In this document: positions 1 through 6,763 of the stretch, one piece after another
How the letters are laid out: every line of letters starts with the position of its first letter
How positions within the stretch are numbered: position 1 is the first letter of the stretch
Origin: Clostridiales bacterium
GTDB taxonomy: Bacteria; Bacillota_A; Clostridia; Christensenellales; CAG-917
Length of the DNA stretch: 8,906 bases
Direction: 5' to 3'
NCBI GenBank assembly: GCA_031282095.1
Contig: JAITEJ010000072.1
Span: 1 to 8,906, forward strand
The notes under the pieces: generated by a model
What the model was told of the DNA's origin: nothing
The model's input: the letters and a program-made list of their open reading frames with translations, nothing else
Databases searched by the model: none
Translations under genes and position numbers: made by a program

Positions 1-117
1 GATAAACTTGCGGTTATCCTTTGCAACTCTGCCCCAAGAACCTACTTGACCCGGCAACAACGGGCAAAGCAGATCCCATACCTCATCACTTATATCATGC
101 CTTTTATATGCTTCCAT
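1..117 (-). CDS. IS5-family transposase, N-terminal part (runs off the left edge)
   Basis: Reading the minus strand from an ATG at 117 gives 39 uninterrupted codons to position 1, beginning MEAYKRHDISDEVWDLL and continuing through PLLPGQVGSWGRVAKDN to RKFI. This is the characteristic N-terminus of IS5-family (IS427-like) transposases, the helix-turn-helix domain annotated as DUF4096 that precedes the DDE catalytic domain. The catalytic part lies outside the window, so it cannot be said whether the gene is intact or split into two frames, as is common in this group. Upstream on the minus strand are two overlapping perfect TATAAT hexamers (129-124 and 124-119) with no good -35 box. There is no convincing ribosome binding site, which fits the low expression usual for transposases. 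The family call rests on recognised sequence pattern, not on a search. Confidence 0.85.
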   Translation of the reverse strand, partial: MEAYKRHDISDEVWDLLCPLLPGQVGSWGRVAKDNRKFI

Positions 118-163
118 AATTATATTATATCATATTTTTATATCTCTTCTCCACACTGTCTAG
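1..163. mobile_element. Left-edge fragment of an IS5-family insertion sequence
   Basis: The transposase start is followed outward by an AT-rich stretch (118-150) and then CCACACTGTCTAG (151-163). The element presumably ends near here. CTAG at 160-163 resembles the short TA-centred targets used by IS5-family elements. The other terminus is outside the window, so neither the terminal inverted repeat nor a target duplication can be confirmed, and the right boundary is approximate. Confidence 0.45.
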
Positions 164-550
164 AAGAATTGCTTGATTTCATGAAGACAGGTTCTTACTT
201 TGCAGCACGTTTTAAGCCGCAAACCGCCGCGGGAGAAAGGGCGGACTTTCATTTGACGCGCGTTTTAAGCGCGTAAGACCGCGTCCTATACCCAACGACG
301 TTAAGTATCCCGCTGCAGTCGCTCGGTCAAAACGCGGGGATGCCCCGCATTGCCGGCGATGCCGTTTAAACCTTAAAAGTGAGATTATCCGCACAAAAAC
401 CGCCGGCGTTAAATCTGTCGCTTTCGTACCTGAAACGAATTTCGGTAAGCGCCGATAAAGACATGCGTTCACTTATTAACAAGTTTAGCGGCAGTCTCAG
501 TATCATGCGTTTATTCACGCCGAATACATGCGTCCGCTTATAACGAACCG
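164..550. other. Non-coding stretch between the insertion sequence and ispDF
   Basis: About 390 bases with no recognisable gene. It holds several short GC-rich inverted repeats. One is ACGCGC/GCGCGT at 256-261 and 269-274 with a 7-base loop. Another is CCGCC/GGCGG at 224-228 and 240-244. A third, GCGGGG/CCCCGC at 334-348, is listed separately as a possible terminator. A 50-codon minus-strand frame (518 to 366) is open but has no Shine-Dalgarno sequence. The region may be the downstream flank of ispDF plus decayed sequence next to the insertion sequence. Confidence 0.5.
329..348 (-). terminator. Possible weak intrinsic terminator downstream of ispDF
   Basis: On the minus strand a 6-bp GC stem (GCGGGG, loop CAT, CCCCGC; 348 to 334) is followed by G and four Ts (332-329). 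It lies about 200 bases beyond the ispDF stop codon, in the right orientation. The T-run is short, so termination may be inefficient. Confidence 0.3.
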
Positions 551-1729
551 TTATTTTAAAACTGAGACGGCGGCGAAGCATGCCACGGCCTCGCCGTTCC
601 CTATAAGAGAGGTTTTTTCGTTGGTGGTCGCGGTTATGCCTATACGGTCTGCGGAGATGCCGATAACCTCCGATAAGACGGTTTTCATTAAGGGAATCAG
701 ACGAGCTATTTTAGGAGCCTCCAAAATTATCGAGAGAGAAACGTTAAGTATTTTCGCATTTTCGGCTTTTACCAAATTTAAAACGTGCTTTAAAAGTATG
801 ATGCTGTCAATATCCTTATATTGCGGATCGGTGTCGGGAAAGAGCTTGCCTATATCGTCCTTTCCGATTGCGGACAATATCGCGTCCATAAGAGCGTGCA
901 GCGCGGCGTCGCCGTCGCTGTGCGCTGTCACACTTTTGTCGGAAGAAACGCGCACCCCCGCGAGAGGGAACCCGCCGCCCGGACGAAACCGATGTATGTC
1001 ATATCCGACGCCGTAAAAGGCGGGCAGATCGGCGGGATATGTAATTTTTTTGTTTTCAGGATCGCCGGCGGTTATCGATTCGGAGCCGCAGGCGAAAAAG
1101 TGCGCGTAGAGCGAATAGTCGTCGGAAAATTCGAGAGAGTCGTCCTTTAACGCAATCCCGTACGCTTCTTTCAGTTTCGCCGCGTCGAATGCCTGCGGAG
1201 TTTGCGCAAGCCGCAGCATCTCACGCGGGAAAGGCGCGCCGTTTATAAGCGCCGATTCGGCGGCGGGTACTACGGGTACGGCGGCGCCGCAAGCCGATGC
1301 CGTCGCGAGAACGCGGAATATCACCGCCGAAGTTAAAAACGGACGGGCGCCGTCGTGTATAAACACGAGATCGGCATCGGGCGCGACGGCTTTTAAAGCG
1401 TTGTTTACGCTTTCTGTTCGGGTCGCTCCCGCCGCAACGAATTTTATCGGGCAAAGGTCTTCCGCGCTTGCGTCCGCCGTTTTTTGCCTGCGTTCGGCGT
1501 CCGACGGAATAACCGTCCCCGTGAGGATTTCCGTTTGCAGCAGTTTTTCGAAGTCGCGCAGCGCGTCCGCGCGCGCCGACACTATAATTTCGCTGAAACC
1601 GCCGTACTCGATAAACGGCAAAACCGCACGCGTAAGGACGGCCTTGCCGTTTATCCTTGCTTTTAATTTGTCGAAGCCGCGCATTCGCGAGCTGTTGCCC
1701 CCGGCGGCTATAATTACGCTTAATTTCAT
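551..1729 (-). CDS. ispDF: Bifunctional IspD/IspF (MEP cytidylyltransferase fused to MECDP synthase)
   Basis: The 392-residue fusion catalyses two non-adjacent steps of the MEP isoprenoid pathway in the cytoplasm. IspD joins CTP to methylerythritol 4-phosphate, and IspF cyclises the later CDP-ME 2-phosphate. The IspD part (about 1-235) shows the nucleotide loop AAGGNSSRM (8-16), Lys21, an R-T-E-S-V motif (104-108), HDGARP (125-130), QTPQAF (176-181) and GDPENKKIT (222-230). The IspF part (about 240-392) shows GYDIHRF with metal ligands D244 and H246, AHSDGD (269-274), H278 and FPDTDP (297-302). Three departures stand out. There are roughly 25 extra residues between the EIIV strand and the R-T-E-S-V motif. 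The usual TTTE is TTNE (368-371). The usual GRGEG is GNGEA (377-381). Codons directly upstream of the ATG hit an in-frame stop, so the start is firm, yet no Shine-Dalgarno sequence is visible. It lies downstream of rqcP, separated by the repeat array. Confidence 0.93.
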   Translation of the reverse strand: MKLSVIIAAGGNSSRMRGFDKLKARINGKAVLTRAVLPFIEYGGFSEIIVSARADALRDFEKLLQTEILTGTVIPSDAERRQKTADASAEDLCPIKFVAAGATRTESVNNALKAVAPDADLVFIHDGARPFLTSAVIFRVLATASACGAAVPVVPAAESALINGAPFPREMLRLAQTPQAFDAAKLKEAYGIALKDDSLEFSDDYSLYAHFFACGSESITAGDPENKKITYPADLPAFYGVGYDIHRFRPGGGFPLAGVRVSSDKSVTAHSDGDAALHALMDAILSAIGKDDIGKLFPDTDPQYKDIDSIILLKHVLNLVKAENAKILNVSLSIILEAPKIARLIPLMKTVLSEVIGISADRIGITATTNEKTSLIGNGEAVACFAAVSVLK

Positions 1730-1734
1730 AGTTT

Positions 1735-1769
1735 TTTATATTTGAATACATCGCGCTCAAATAAGCGCG
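1735..1769 (-). promoter_or_regulatory. Short hairpin and AT-rich start region upstream of ispDF
   Basis: A perfect 6-bp stem, CGCGCT/AGCGCG (1752-1757 and 1764-1769, 6-base loop), lies 22 bases before the ispDF ATG. Between it and the ATG the minus strand is AT-rich and contains TATAAA at 1740-1735, with no purine-rich ribosome binding site. This could be a poorly spaced promoter giving a nearly leaderless transcript. The only TTG-containing -35 candidate (TTGAGC, 1760-1755) is just 14 bases away, so this is tentative. Confidence 0.25.
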
Positions 1770-1775
1770 GACGCC

Positions 1776-2009
1776 GCTGTTTCCACGCGTTTGCGCCGAA
1801 ACATTCTTACAAGCGGTAAGGTGTGTGCTTCATTCAAATCGCCGCCGCCGTTTCCGGGTGTCCGCGCCGAAATATTCATATTCGATTACGATTGCCGGCG
1901 ACGGATTGATCGCTGTTTCCCGGCGTCTGCGCCGAAATATTCATTAAAAAGAATGACGCGCGAACAGTCCTACGAAAAGCTGTTTCCGGGTGTCCACGCC
2001 GAAATATTC
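1776..2009. repeat. Array of four 31-bp hairpin-forming direct repeats
   Basis: Four copies lie at 1776-1806, 1847-1877, 1912-1942 and 1979-2009, separated by unrelated sequences of 40, 34 and 36 bases. Copies two and four match at 29 of 31 positions, copies three and four at 27 of 31, and copies one and four at 24 of 31. Each starts GC(T/C)GTTTCC and ends GCCGAAA(T/C)ATTC, with most variation in the middle. On the plus strand each unit can fold as TTTC paired with GAAA, a two-base bulge, then an inner stem of GGTG or GGCG with CGCC around a four-base loop. The array fills most of the gap between rqcP and ispDF. The periods of 71, 65 and 67 are not multiples of three, so this is not a repeated protein domain. 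It resembles a very short CRISPR in layout, but the repeats are too divergent and no cas gene is present. Its function is unknown. Confidence 0.85.
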
Positions 2010-2066
2010 CGTAAACGCGGCGCGAAAATCCGTACAACTCGCGCGGTTTCACGGCGGGCAGGTTTT

Positions 2067-2318
2067 TCATTCCGCGCTTTGGTCGAGCGAATACATTTCC
2101 TCGGCATCCCCGGAGCCTTTTGGAGGTTCGACGGAACGGACGGTAAAGCTTATTTCGCGATTACCGAAAACTACGGTTACCTTGTCGCCGGGCTTTACCT
2201 CTTTGGCGGGCTTTACGGGCTTGCCGTTGACAATGATACGACCGGCGCCGCAAGCGTCCGCCGCCACCGTACGACGCTTTATCACTCTTGAAGCCTTTAA
2301 GAATTTATCTATTCGCAT
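2067..2318 (-). CDS. rqcP: RqcP-like S4-domain RNA-binding protein (ribosome quality control)
   Basis: This 83-residue protein is almost entirely one S4 RNA-binding domain. It opens MRIDKFLKASRVIKRRT, continues with an AGRIIVNGKPVKPAKEV segment (about 25-41) and a GDKVTVVFGNR strand (44-54), and ends in a short polar tail containing MYSL. The length, the opening residues and the late Met-Tyr match Bacillota RqcP (formerly YabO, about 86 residues). RqcP works with RqcH on stalled large ribosomal subunits to extend the nascent chain with alanine so that it is degraded. The more distant relative Hsp15 binds similar stalled subunits. A minus-strand GGAGT (2332-2328) sits nine bases before the ATG and supports the start. 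The gene is divergent from rpoB and upstream of ispDF on the same strand. In Bacillus the homologue lies in a different gene neighbourhood, so this context is not the classical one. Confidence 0.88.
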   Translation of the reverse strand: MRIDKFLKASRVIKRRTVAADACGAGRIIVNGKPVKPAKEVKPGDKVTVVFGNREISFTVRSVEPPKGSGDAEEMYSLDQSAE

Positions 2319-2510
2319 AGTTACAGCACTCCGTCCGGCAAACGTCCGTAAGATTCGCGATCCGCCGTGTATTAAGGGGTTTGCCCGGTTTTCAGATATT
2401 GCGGCGCGTCCTCGTTTGTTTACAAGCCGGAGACAAGCCGTATATTCCCCAAAATCAGACCGATTATGTAAGAAAGTACAAAAAATTTCTTAAAAATAAT
2501 GAAATTTTTG

Positions 2511-2539
2511 TTGACTTTCTGCGCAATGAATGATAAAAT
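2511..2539 (+). promoter_or_regulatory. Sigma-A-type promoter for rpoBC
   Basis: TTGACT (2511-2516) is followed after exactly 17 bases by TAAAAT (2534-2539). TG at 2531-2532 is placed as in an extended -10 element, and the surroundings are AT-rich. Transcription would begin near 2546, giving a leader of about 335 nt before rpoB. It is the best promoter match in the window and the natural driver of rpoBC, since no ribosomal protein gene lies upstream on this strand. Confidence 0.75.
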
Positions 2540-2689
2540 TTACCATTGCATAAGTGTATAAAGCGATATAGTAACCGCCGAAATCCAACGGGTATCGGGT
2601 AGGGGAAATTGTCGTCCTTTTTATATTCTATTATATGTGAGCGATTTTTTCAAGGATTTACGCCTGGAAAAATTAAAAAAATTTTAAGC

Positions 2690-2717
2690 GTTAAACGACA
2701 CGGTAAAATCCTATAAT
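2690..2717 (+). promoter_or_regulatory. Possible second rpoB promoter inside the leader
   Basis: TATAAT at 2712-2717 is a perfect -10 hexamer. The best upstream partner is weak: GTTAAA at 2690-2695 with 16-base spacing matches three of six -35 positions. The hexamer also lies between the two arms of a potential AAAATCC/GGATTTT stem, so it may be incidental. Confidence 0.3.
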
Positions 2718-2756
2718 TTTTTTGCCGCGAAAGCGGTCGGGAGCAAGGATTTTTTT
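2705..2756 (+). promoter_or_regulatory. Hairpin with T-rich 3' side in the rpoB leader
   Basis: AAAATCC (2705-2711) and GGATTTT (2747-2753) form a perfect 7-bp outer stem around an inner CCGC-GAAA-GCGG hairpin (2725-2736). The 3' arm runs into seven consecutive Ts (2750-2756). It might act as a weak terminator or pause site, but the outer stem is AT-rich and the T-run is partly used in pairing. Confidence 0.3.
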
Positions 2757-2837
2757 CGCCGCAAGGGTGACAAACGAGGATTACGCGAACGCGGGCGCAC
2801 GGTTTTTATAAACTCTGCAGTCCCCGTGTTCTGATTT

Positions 2838-2871
2838 CGGAGCTGACGCATACGCCGGCTCCGGTAAGGAG
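2838..2871 (+). promoter_or_regulatory. Hairpin abutting the rpoB Shine-Dalgarno, with an alternative pairing
   Basis: CGGAGC (2838-2843) pairs perfectly with GCTCCG (2858-2863), ending two bases before the Shine-Dalgarno AAGGAG (2866-2871). The same CTCC (2859-2862) can instead pair with GGAG of the Shine-Dalgarno itself (2868-2871) across a five-base loop. The two structures exclude each other, one leaving the ribosome binding site open and the other hiding it. The Shine-Dalgarno lies 10 bases before the ATG. Confidence 0.4.
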
Positions 2872-2881
2872 TGAAAAAACG

Positions 2882-5800
2882 ATGCCGGAGAGAATTCGAA
2901 AGGTGAAATACGGTACTACGGAGAGAATGACTTTCTCTAAAATCAAGGATATTATCGAGATACCGTATCTTATCAAAGTTCAAAAGGATTCCTACAAGAA
3001 CTTCATCGACAGCGGTATAGGCGAGGTTTTCCGCGACTATTCCCCTATCACCGACTATATAGGTAAATTGGAGCTTAGTTTTTTAGGTTACAGTTTACAG
3101 GGTACGCCGAAGTATACGGTGAAAGAATGTAAGGACCGGGACGCGACCTACGCCGTACCTTTAAAGGTTTTGACGCGTTTAACGTGCAAGGATCCCGACG
3201 GCAACGTGACCGCGCATATCGACCAAGAAGTGTTCATGGGCGATTTCCCGCTCATGACCGAAAGCGGTTCTTTTGTCATAAACGGCGCCGAACGCGTCAT
3301 TGTCAGCCAACTTGTCAGAAGCCCCGGCGTTTATTGCGACGAACAACTGGACAAAAACGGAGTGCCGCGTTATAAGACGACCGTTATCCCCAACAGAGGC
3401 GCTTGGCTGGAGTTTGAACAGGACGTCAACGATTTGCACTGGGTTCACGTGGACCGTACCCGTAAGATAACCTCAACCACTTTCTTGCGCGCGTTGGGTT
3501 TGGGTTCCGACGAGGATATAATTGAAAAGTTCGGCGGCGACGAGATGATGAAAGCGACTTGTGAAAAGGACGCGGTCTCCGCTAAAAGCGAGGAGTTGGG
3601 CAGAATTGATCTGTTCAAGCGCTTACGCCCCGGAGAGGTTCCCACAAACGAAGGCGCGGAAGCTCTGCTTAAAAATACGTTGTTTGAGGAAAGAAAATAC
3701 GACCTTGCGCGCGTCGGCAGATATAAATACAATAAAAAGCTTGCTATCGGCACCCGTATCGCGGGACATACCGCGGCGGAAGACATCGTAAGCCCGCTAA
3801 CGGGAGAGATTTTGGTTGCAAAAGGCGAGGTAATCTCCGAAGAAGCCGGCATGACGGTGCAAAATAACGCCGTAAACGAGGTTTTTCTGGAAAGAGACGA
3901 GAAGTACGGCGGCGGAAAGTTCAAGGTTATCGGCAACTATACCGTGGATTTGGATGCGTTCTTGGACGTTCAACCGCGCTCAGTAGGCGTACTCGAAAGG
4001 GTTTACTATCCGACGCTTAAAGAAATTCTCGACACATACGAAAGCCTTGAGGACAGAATCGCGGCGATTAAGGCGCGTTTGAACGATCTTGTCTATAATC
4101 GTATCACGCGCGACGACATATACGCCACCGTAAGCTACAACCTCGGTCTGCGTTACGGCTTCGGCGCCACGGACGACATCGACCACTTGTCAAACAGACG
4201 CGTCCGCGCCGTGGGCGAGTTGCTTCAAAATCAGTTCAGAATAGGCGTTTCCCGCTTAGAACGCGTCATCAGAGAAAGAATGTCGGTGGTTCAGGAAAGC
4301 TCGGAGGCGACGCCGCAGTCCCTTATCAATATCCGTCCCGTGACCAGCGCGATCAAGGAGTTTTTCGGAAGTTCTCAGCTGTCGCAGTTTATGGATCAGC
4401 CCAACCCCATCGCGGAGCTTACGCATAAAAGGAAGCTGTCGGCTTTAGGACGCGGCGGTTTGAACCGCGAGCGCGCGGGCTTTGAGGTCCGCGACGTTCA
4501 CCACAGCCATTACGGGCGTATGTGTCCTATTGAAACGCCGGAAGGTCAGAACATCGGATTGATATCATCCATATCCACCTACGCGCTTGTAAACGAATAC
4601 GGCTTCGTTGAGTCGCCGTACCGCAAAATCGACAAGGCGACGGGCATTGTGACCGAAGAGGTCGTGTATATGACCGCCGACACCGAGGACAAATTCATCG
4701 TAGCGCAGGCGAACGAACCCCTGGACGAGGAGGGCAGATTCCTTAACGCCCGCGTCAACTGCCGTTTCCGTAACGAAATAAAGGAATACGGGCGCGATCA
4801 GGTGGACTACATGGACGTTTCGCCAAAGCAGTTGGTTTCCATAGCCACTTCGCTTATACCGTTTTTGGAAAACGACGATACCAACCGCGCGCTGATGGGC
4901 TCCAACATGCAGAGGCAAGCCGTTCCTCTTCTCCGTCCCGAGGCTCCGATAATAGCCACAGGCACCGAGCATAAGGTCGCCTATGACAGCGGCGTTATGA
5001 TCATCGCCAAGGAGTCGGGCGTCGTAAAATATACGGACAGCGACAAAATCATAGTCGTCAACGATAGGGGAGAAGAGGACGTTTACACCCTTTCCAAGTT
5101 CCAAAGAAGCAATCAATCGACTTGTATAAATCAACGCGTCATAATATCAAAGGGAGATCGCGTGGAAAAAGGCGCGGTGCTGGCGGACGGACCTGCCACT
5201 AACGAGGGTGAGCTTGCGTTGGGTCGCAATATTCTCCTCGGCTTCATGTCATGGGAAGGCTATAACTACGAGGACGCCATACTTATAAGCGAGGATCTCG
5301 TTAAAAACGATGTTTTCACCTCTATTCATATAGAGGAATATGAGATGGAGGCCCGCGACACCAAGCTGGGCGAGGAGCAGATTACACGCGATATTCCCAA
5401 CCTTTCCAACGAGGCGCTGGAGCACCTTGACGAAGAGGGTATCATAATGGTGGGCGCGGAGGTTCACTCCGGAGATATTTTGGTCGGCAAAGTCACGCCT
5501 AAAGGTGAAACCGAGCTGACTCCCGAAGAGCGCTTATTGCGCGCGATATTCGGAGAAAAAGCCAGGGAGGTCAGGGATACTTCCTTGCGCGTTCCTCACG
5601 GCGAGGGCGGCATCATCGTCGACGTAAAGACGTTCACCCGAAAGAACCGCGACGAGTTGGCGCCCGGCGTCAATAAACTCGTGCGCGTTTACATCGCTCA
5701 AAAGAGAAAAATTTCGGTAGGCGATAAAATGGCGGGACGCCACGGTAACAAGGGCGTTATTTCCCGCGTTCTGCCTAAGGAGGACATGCCGTTTATGGCG

Positions 5801-6631
5801 GACGGCACGCCGCTGCAAATAGTTCTTAATCCGTTGGGCGTTCCCTCGCGTATGAACATAGGTCAGGTTTTGGAGGTTCACTTGGGCATGGTCGCCAGTA
5901 TGCTGGGTTGGAAAATCGCCACTCCGGTGTTCGACGGCGCGAACGAGCAGGACATTAAAAAGCTCTTTATAGATAACTGTCTGCCCGGCGACGGTAAAAT
6001 ACAACTTTTTGACGGTAGAACGGGCGAGCCTTTCGAGAACCGCGTAACGGTGGGTTATATGTATATGCTTAAGCTCGCCCACCTTGTAGACGATAAGATC
6101 CACGCGAGAAGCACGGGTCCCTATTCGTTGGTTACGCAGCAGCCCCTCGGCGGAAAGGCGCAGTTCGGCGGACAGCGTTTCGGAGAAATGGAGGTTTGGG
6201 CGTTGGAGGCATACGGCGCGGCGAATATACTTCAGGAAATCTTGACGGTAAAATCGGACGACGTGGTCGGACGCGTCAAGACCTATGAATCCATAGTCAA
6301 GGGCAACAACATTTCCGAACCGGGCATTCCCGAAGCGTTCAAGGTTTTGATAAAGGAATTGCAGAGCATAGCCTTAGACGTCAAGGTGCTGACGGAGGAT
6401 CACGACGAGATCAACATACGCGATTCCGTCGACGACGTAGACTTTGAAACGGCGGCGCTCAAAAAGGAACAAGAGCTGAGAGAAATCGACGTCTTAGGCG
6501 ACAATCTCTTTGGAGCCGTCGACGATACGGCGGTTTTGCCGGGCAGCATCTTTGACGACGTTGACGACGACCCGGACGGCGGAATAAATATCTTCAGCGG
6601 TTCGCTGTTTGACGACGGAGACGACTTTTAA
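2882..6631 (+). CDS. rpoB: DNA-directed RNA polymerase subunit beta
   Basis: A complete 1249-residue beta subunit, which with beta-prime forms the RNA polymerase active centre. The start MPERIRKV is preceded by AAGGAG at 2866-2871. The N-terminus has the expected [19 protein letters not shown] segment (20-38). The rifampicin-pocket region is at about 497-526, with Q502, D505, H515 and S520 as in drug-sensitive enzymes. The residue usually Pro before the final GG is Arg524. Downstream are [13 protein letters not shown], the [17 protein letters not shown] segment, and the highly conserved [10 protein letters not shown] (949-958) at the active site. The C-terminal part contains [34 protein letters not shown], here quoted by its ends PYSLVTQQ and [10 protein letters not shown]. 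The protein then continues into an acidic tail of roughly 60 residues with two similar motifs, [10 protein letters not shown] (1221-1230) and [10 protein letters not shown] (1240-1249). It is slightly longer than Bacillus RpoB (about 1190) mainly because of this tail. It is followed by an unusually long gap and rpoC. Confidence 0.99.
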   Translation: MPERIRKVKYGTTERMTFSKIKDIIEIPYLIKVQKDSYKNFIDSGIGEVFRDYSPITDYIGKLELSFLGYSLQGTPKYTVKECKDRDATYAVPLKVLTRLTCKDPDGNVTAHIDQEVFMGDFPLMTESGSFVINGAERVIVSQLVRSPGVYCDEQLDKNGVPRYKTTVIPNRGAWLEFEQDVNDLHWVHVDRTRKITSTTFLRALGLGSDEDIIEKFGGDEMMKATCEKDAVSAKSEELGRIDLFKRLRPGEVPTNEGAEALLKNTLFEERKYDLARVGRYKYNKKLAIGTRIAGHTAAEDIVSPLTGEILVAKGEVISEEAGMTVQNNAVNEVFLERDEKYGGGKFKVIGNYTVDLDAFLDVQPRSVGVLERVYYPTLKEILDTYESLEDRIAAIKARLNDLVYNRITRDDIYATVSYNLGLRYGFGATDDIDHLSNRRVRAVGELLQNQFRIGVSRLERVIRERMSVVQESSEATPQSLINIRPVTSAIKEFFGSSQLSQFMDQPNPIAELTHKRKLSALGRGGLNRERAGFEVRDVHHSHYGRMCPIETPEGQNIGLISSISTYALVNEYGFVESPYRKIDKATGIVTEEVVYMTADTEDKFIVAQANEPLDEEGRFLNARVNCRFRNEIKEYGRDQVDYMDVSPKQLVSIATSLIPFLENDDTNRALMGSNMQRQAVPLLRPEAPIIATGTEHKVAYDSGVMIIAKESGVVKYTDSDKIIVVNDRGEEDVYTLSKFQRSNQSTCINQRVIISKGDRVEKGAVLADGPATNEGELALGRNILLGFMSWEGYNYEDAILISEDLVKNDVFTSIHIEEYEMEARDTKLGEEQITRDIPNLSNEALEHLDEEGIIMVGAEVHSGDILVGKVTPKGETELTPEERLLRAIFGEKAREVRDTSLRVPHGEGGIIVDVKTFTRKNRDELAPGVNKLVRVYIAQKRKISVGDKMAGRHGNKGVISRVLPKEDMPFMADGTPLQIVLNPLGVPSRMNIGQVLEVHLGMVASMLGWKIATPVFDGANEQDIKKLFIDNCLPGDGKIQLFDGRTGEPFENRVTVGYMYMLKLAHLVDDKIHARSTGPYSLVTQQPLGGKAQFGGQRFGEMEVWALEAYGAANILQEILTVKSDDVVGRVKTYESIVKGNNISEPGIPEAFKVLIKELQSIALDVKVLTEDHDEINIRDSVDDVDFETAALKKEQELREIDVLGDNLFGAVDDTAVLPGSIFDDVDDDPDGGINIFSGSLFDDGDDF

Positions 6632-6678
6632 GCCGCTCAACCGTCTTCAATAAGCGGCATCCTATCGGCTTAAGACGG
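6626..6678 (+). promoter_or_regulatory. Overlapping inverted repeats at the end of rpoB
   Basis: Three pairings compete here. TTAAGCCG (6628-6635), which contains the stop codon, is complementary to CGGCTTAA (6666-6673), extendable outward by a G-U and a U-A pair. GCCGCT (6632-6637) is complementary to AGCGGC (6653-6658). CCGTCTT (6641-6647) is complementary to AAGACGG (6672-6678), with AAGC/GCTT continuing inside. No T-run follows, so this is not a standard terminator. It could be a processing, stability or attenuation element. Confidence 0.45.
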
Positions 6679-6763
6679 ATATGCGCGGCGGCGTACGGAA
6701 GAAACCGCCTCGAAACGCTTATAGAAATGCCGTCCGCAGACAAACGGGCGCGCGTCGTACGGA

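Larger units (their letters stand above)
2546..2881 (+). promoter_or_regulatory. Long untranslated leader of rpoB
   Basis: No coding frame is evident in these 336 bases. The first half is AT-rich and the second half holds several short stems. CAAGGATTT occurs twice (2651-2659 and 2744-2752). AAAATCC (2705-2711) can pair with GGATTTT (2747-2753), enclosing a CCGC-GAAA-GCGG tetraloop hairpin (2725-2736). CACGG (2798-2802) can pair with CCGTG (2824-2828), and a further hairpin abuts the ribosome binding site. I do not recognise a known riboswitch, T-box or L10 leader. A leader of this length suggests post-initiation control, but no classical terminator is present. Confidence 0.5.

Noticed and set aside
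366..518. A 50-codon minus-strand frame containing L-T-E-I-R-F-R, reminiscent of the N-terminus of SpoIIIAA
   Set aside because: It is too short, lacks a ribosome binding site, and loses similarity right after the motif. It could be a remnant but cannot be supported from this window.
1776..2009. A short CRISPR array
   Set aside because: The spacing fits, but repeats match each other only at 24-29 of 31 positions, with changes in interior copies as well as at one end. Spacer lengths vary from 34 to 40, and no cas gene is in the window. It is kept as a repeat of unknown type.
1791..2291. A 166-codon plus-strand open frame across the repeat array and rqcP
   Set aside because: It overlaps rqcP antisense, and repeat periods of 71, 65 and 67 put the copies in different frames. 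It has no ribosome binding site or recognisable domain.
2701..2760. A true intrinsic terminator in the rpoB leader
   Set aside because: The outer stem is AT-rich, encloses a large loop, and uses part of the T-run in pairing. At most it is a pause or weak attenuator.
2546..2881. An L10-type (rplJ) leader or T-box in front of rpoB
   Set aside because: I see neither the L10-binding kink-turn motif nor the T-box TGGNACC sequence, and the downstream gene is not rplJ or an aminoacylation gene.
4565..6103. Long minus-strand open frames opposite rpoB
   Set aside because: They are antisense shadows of the strongly conserved rpoB reading frame and have no recognisable domains.
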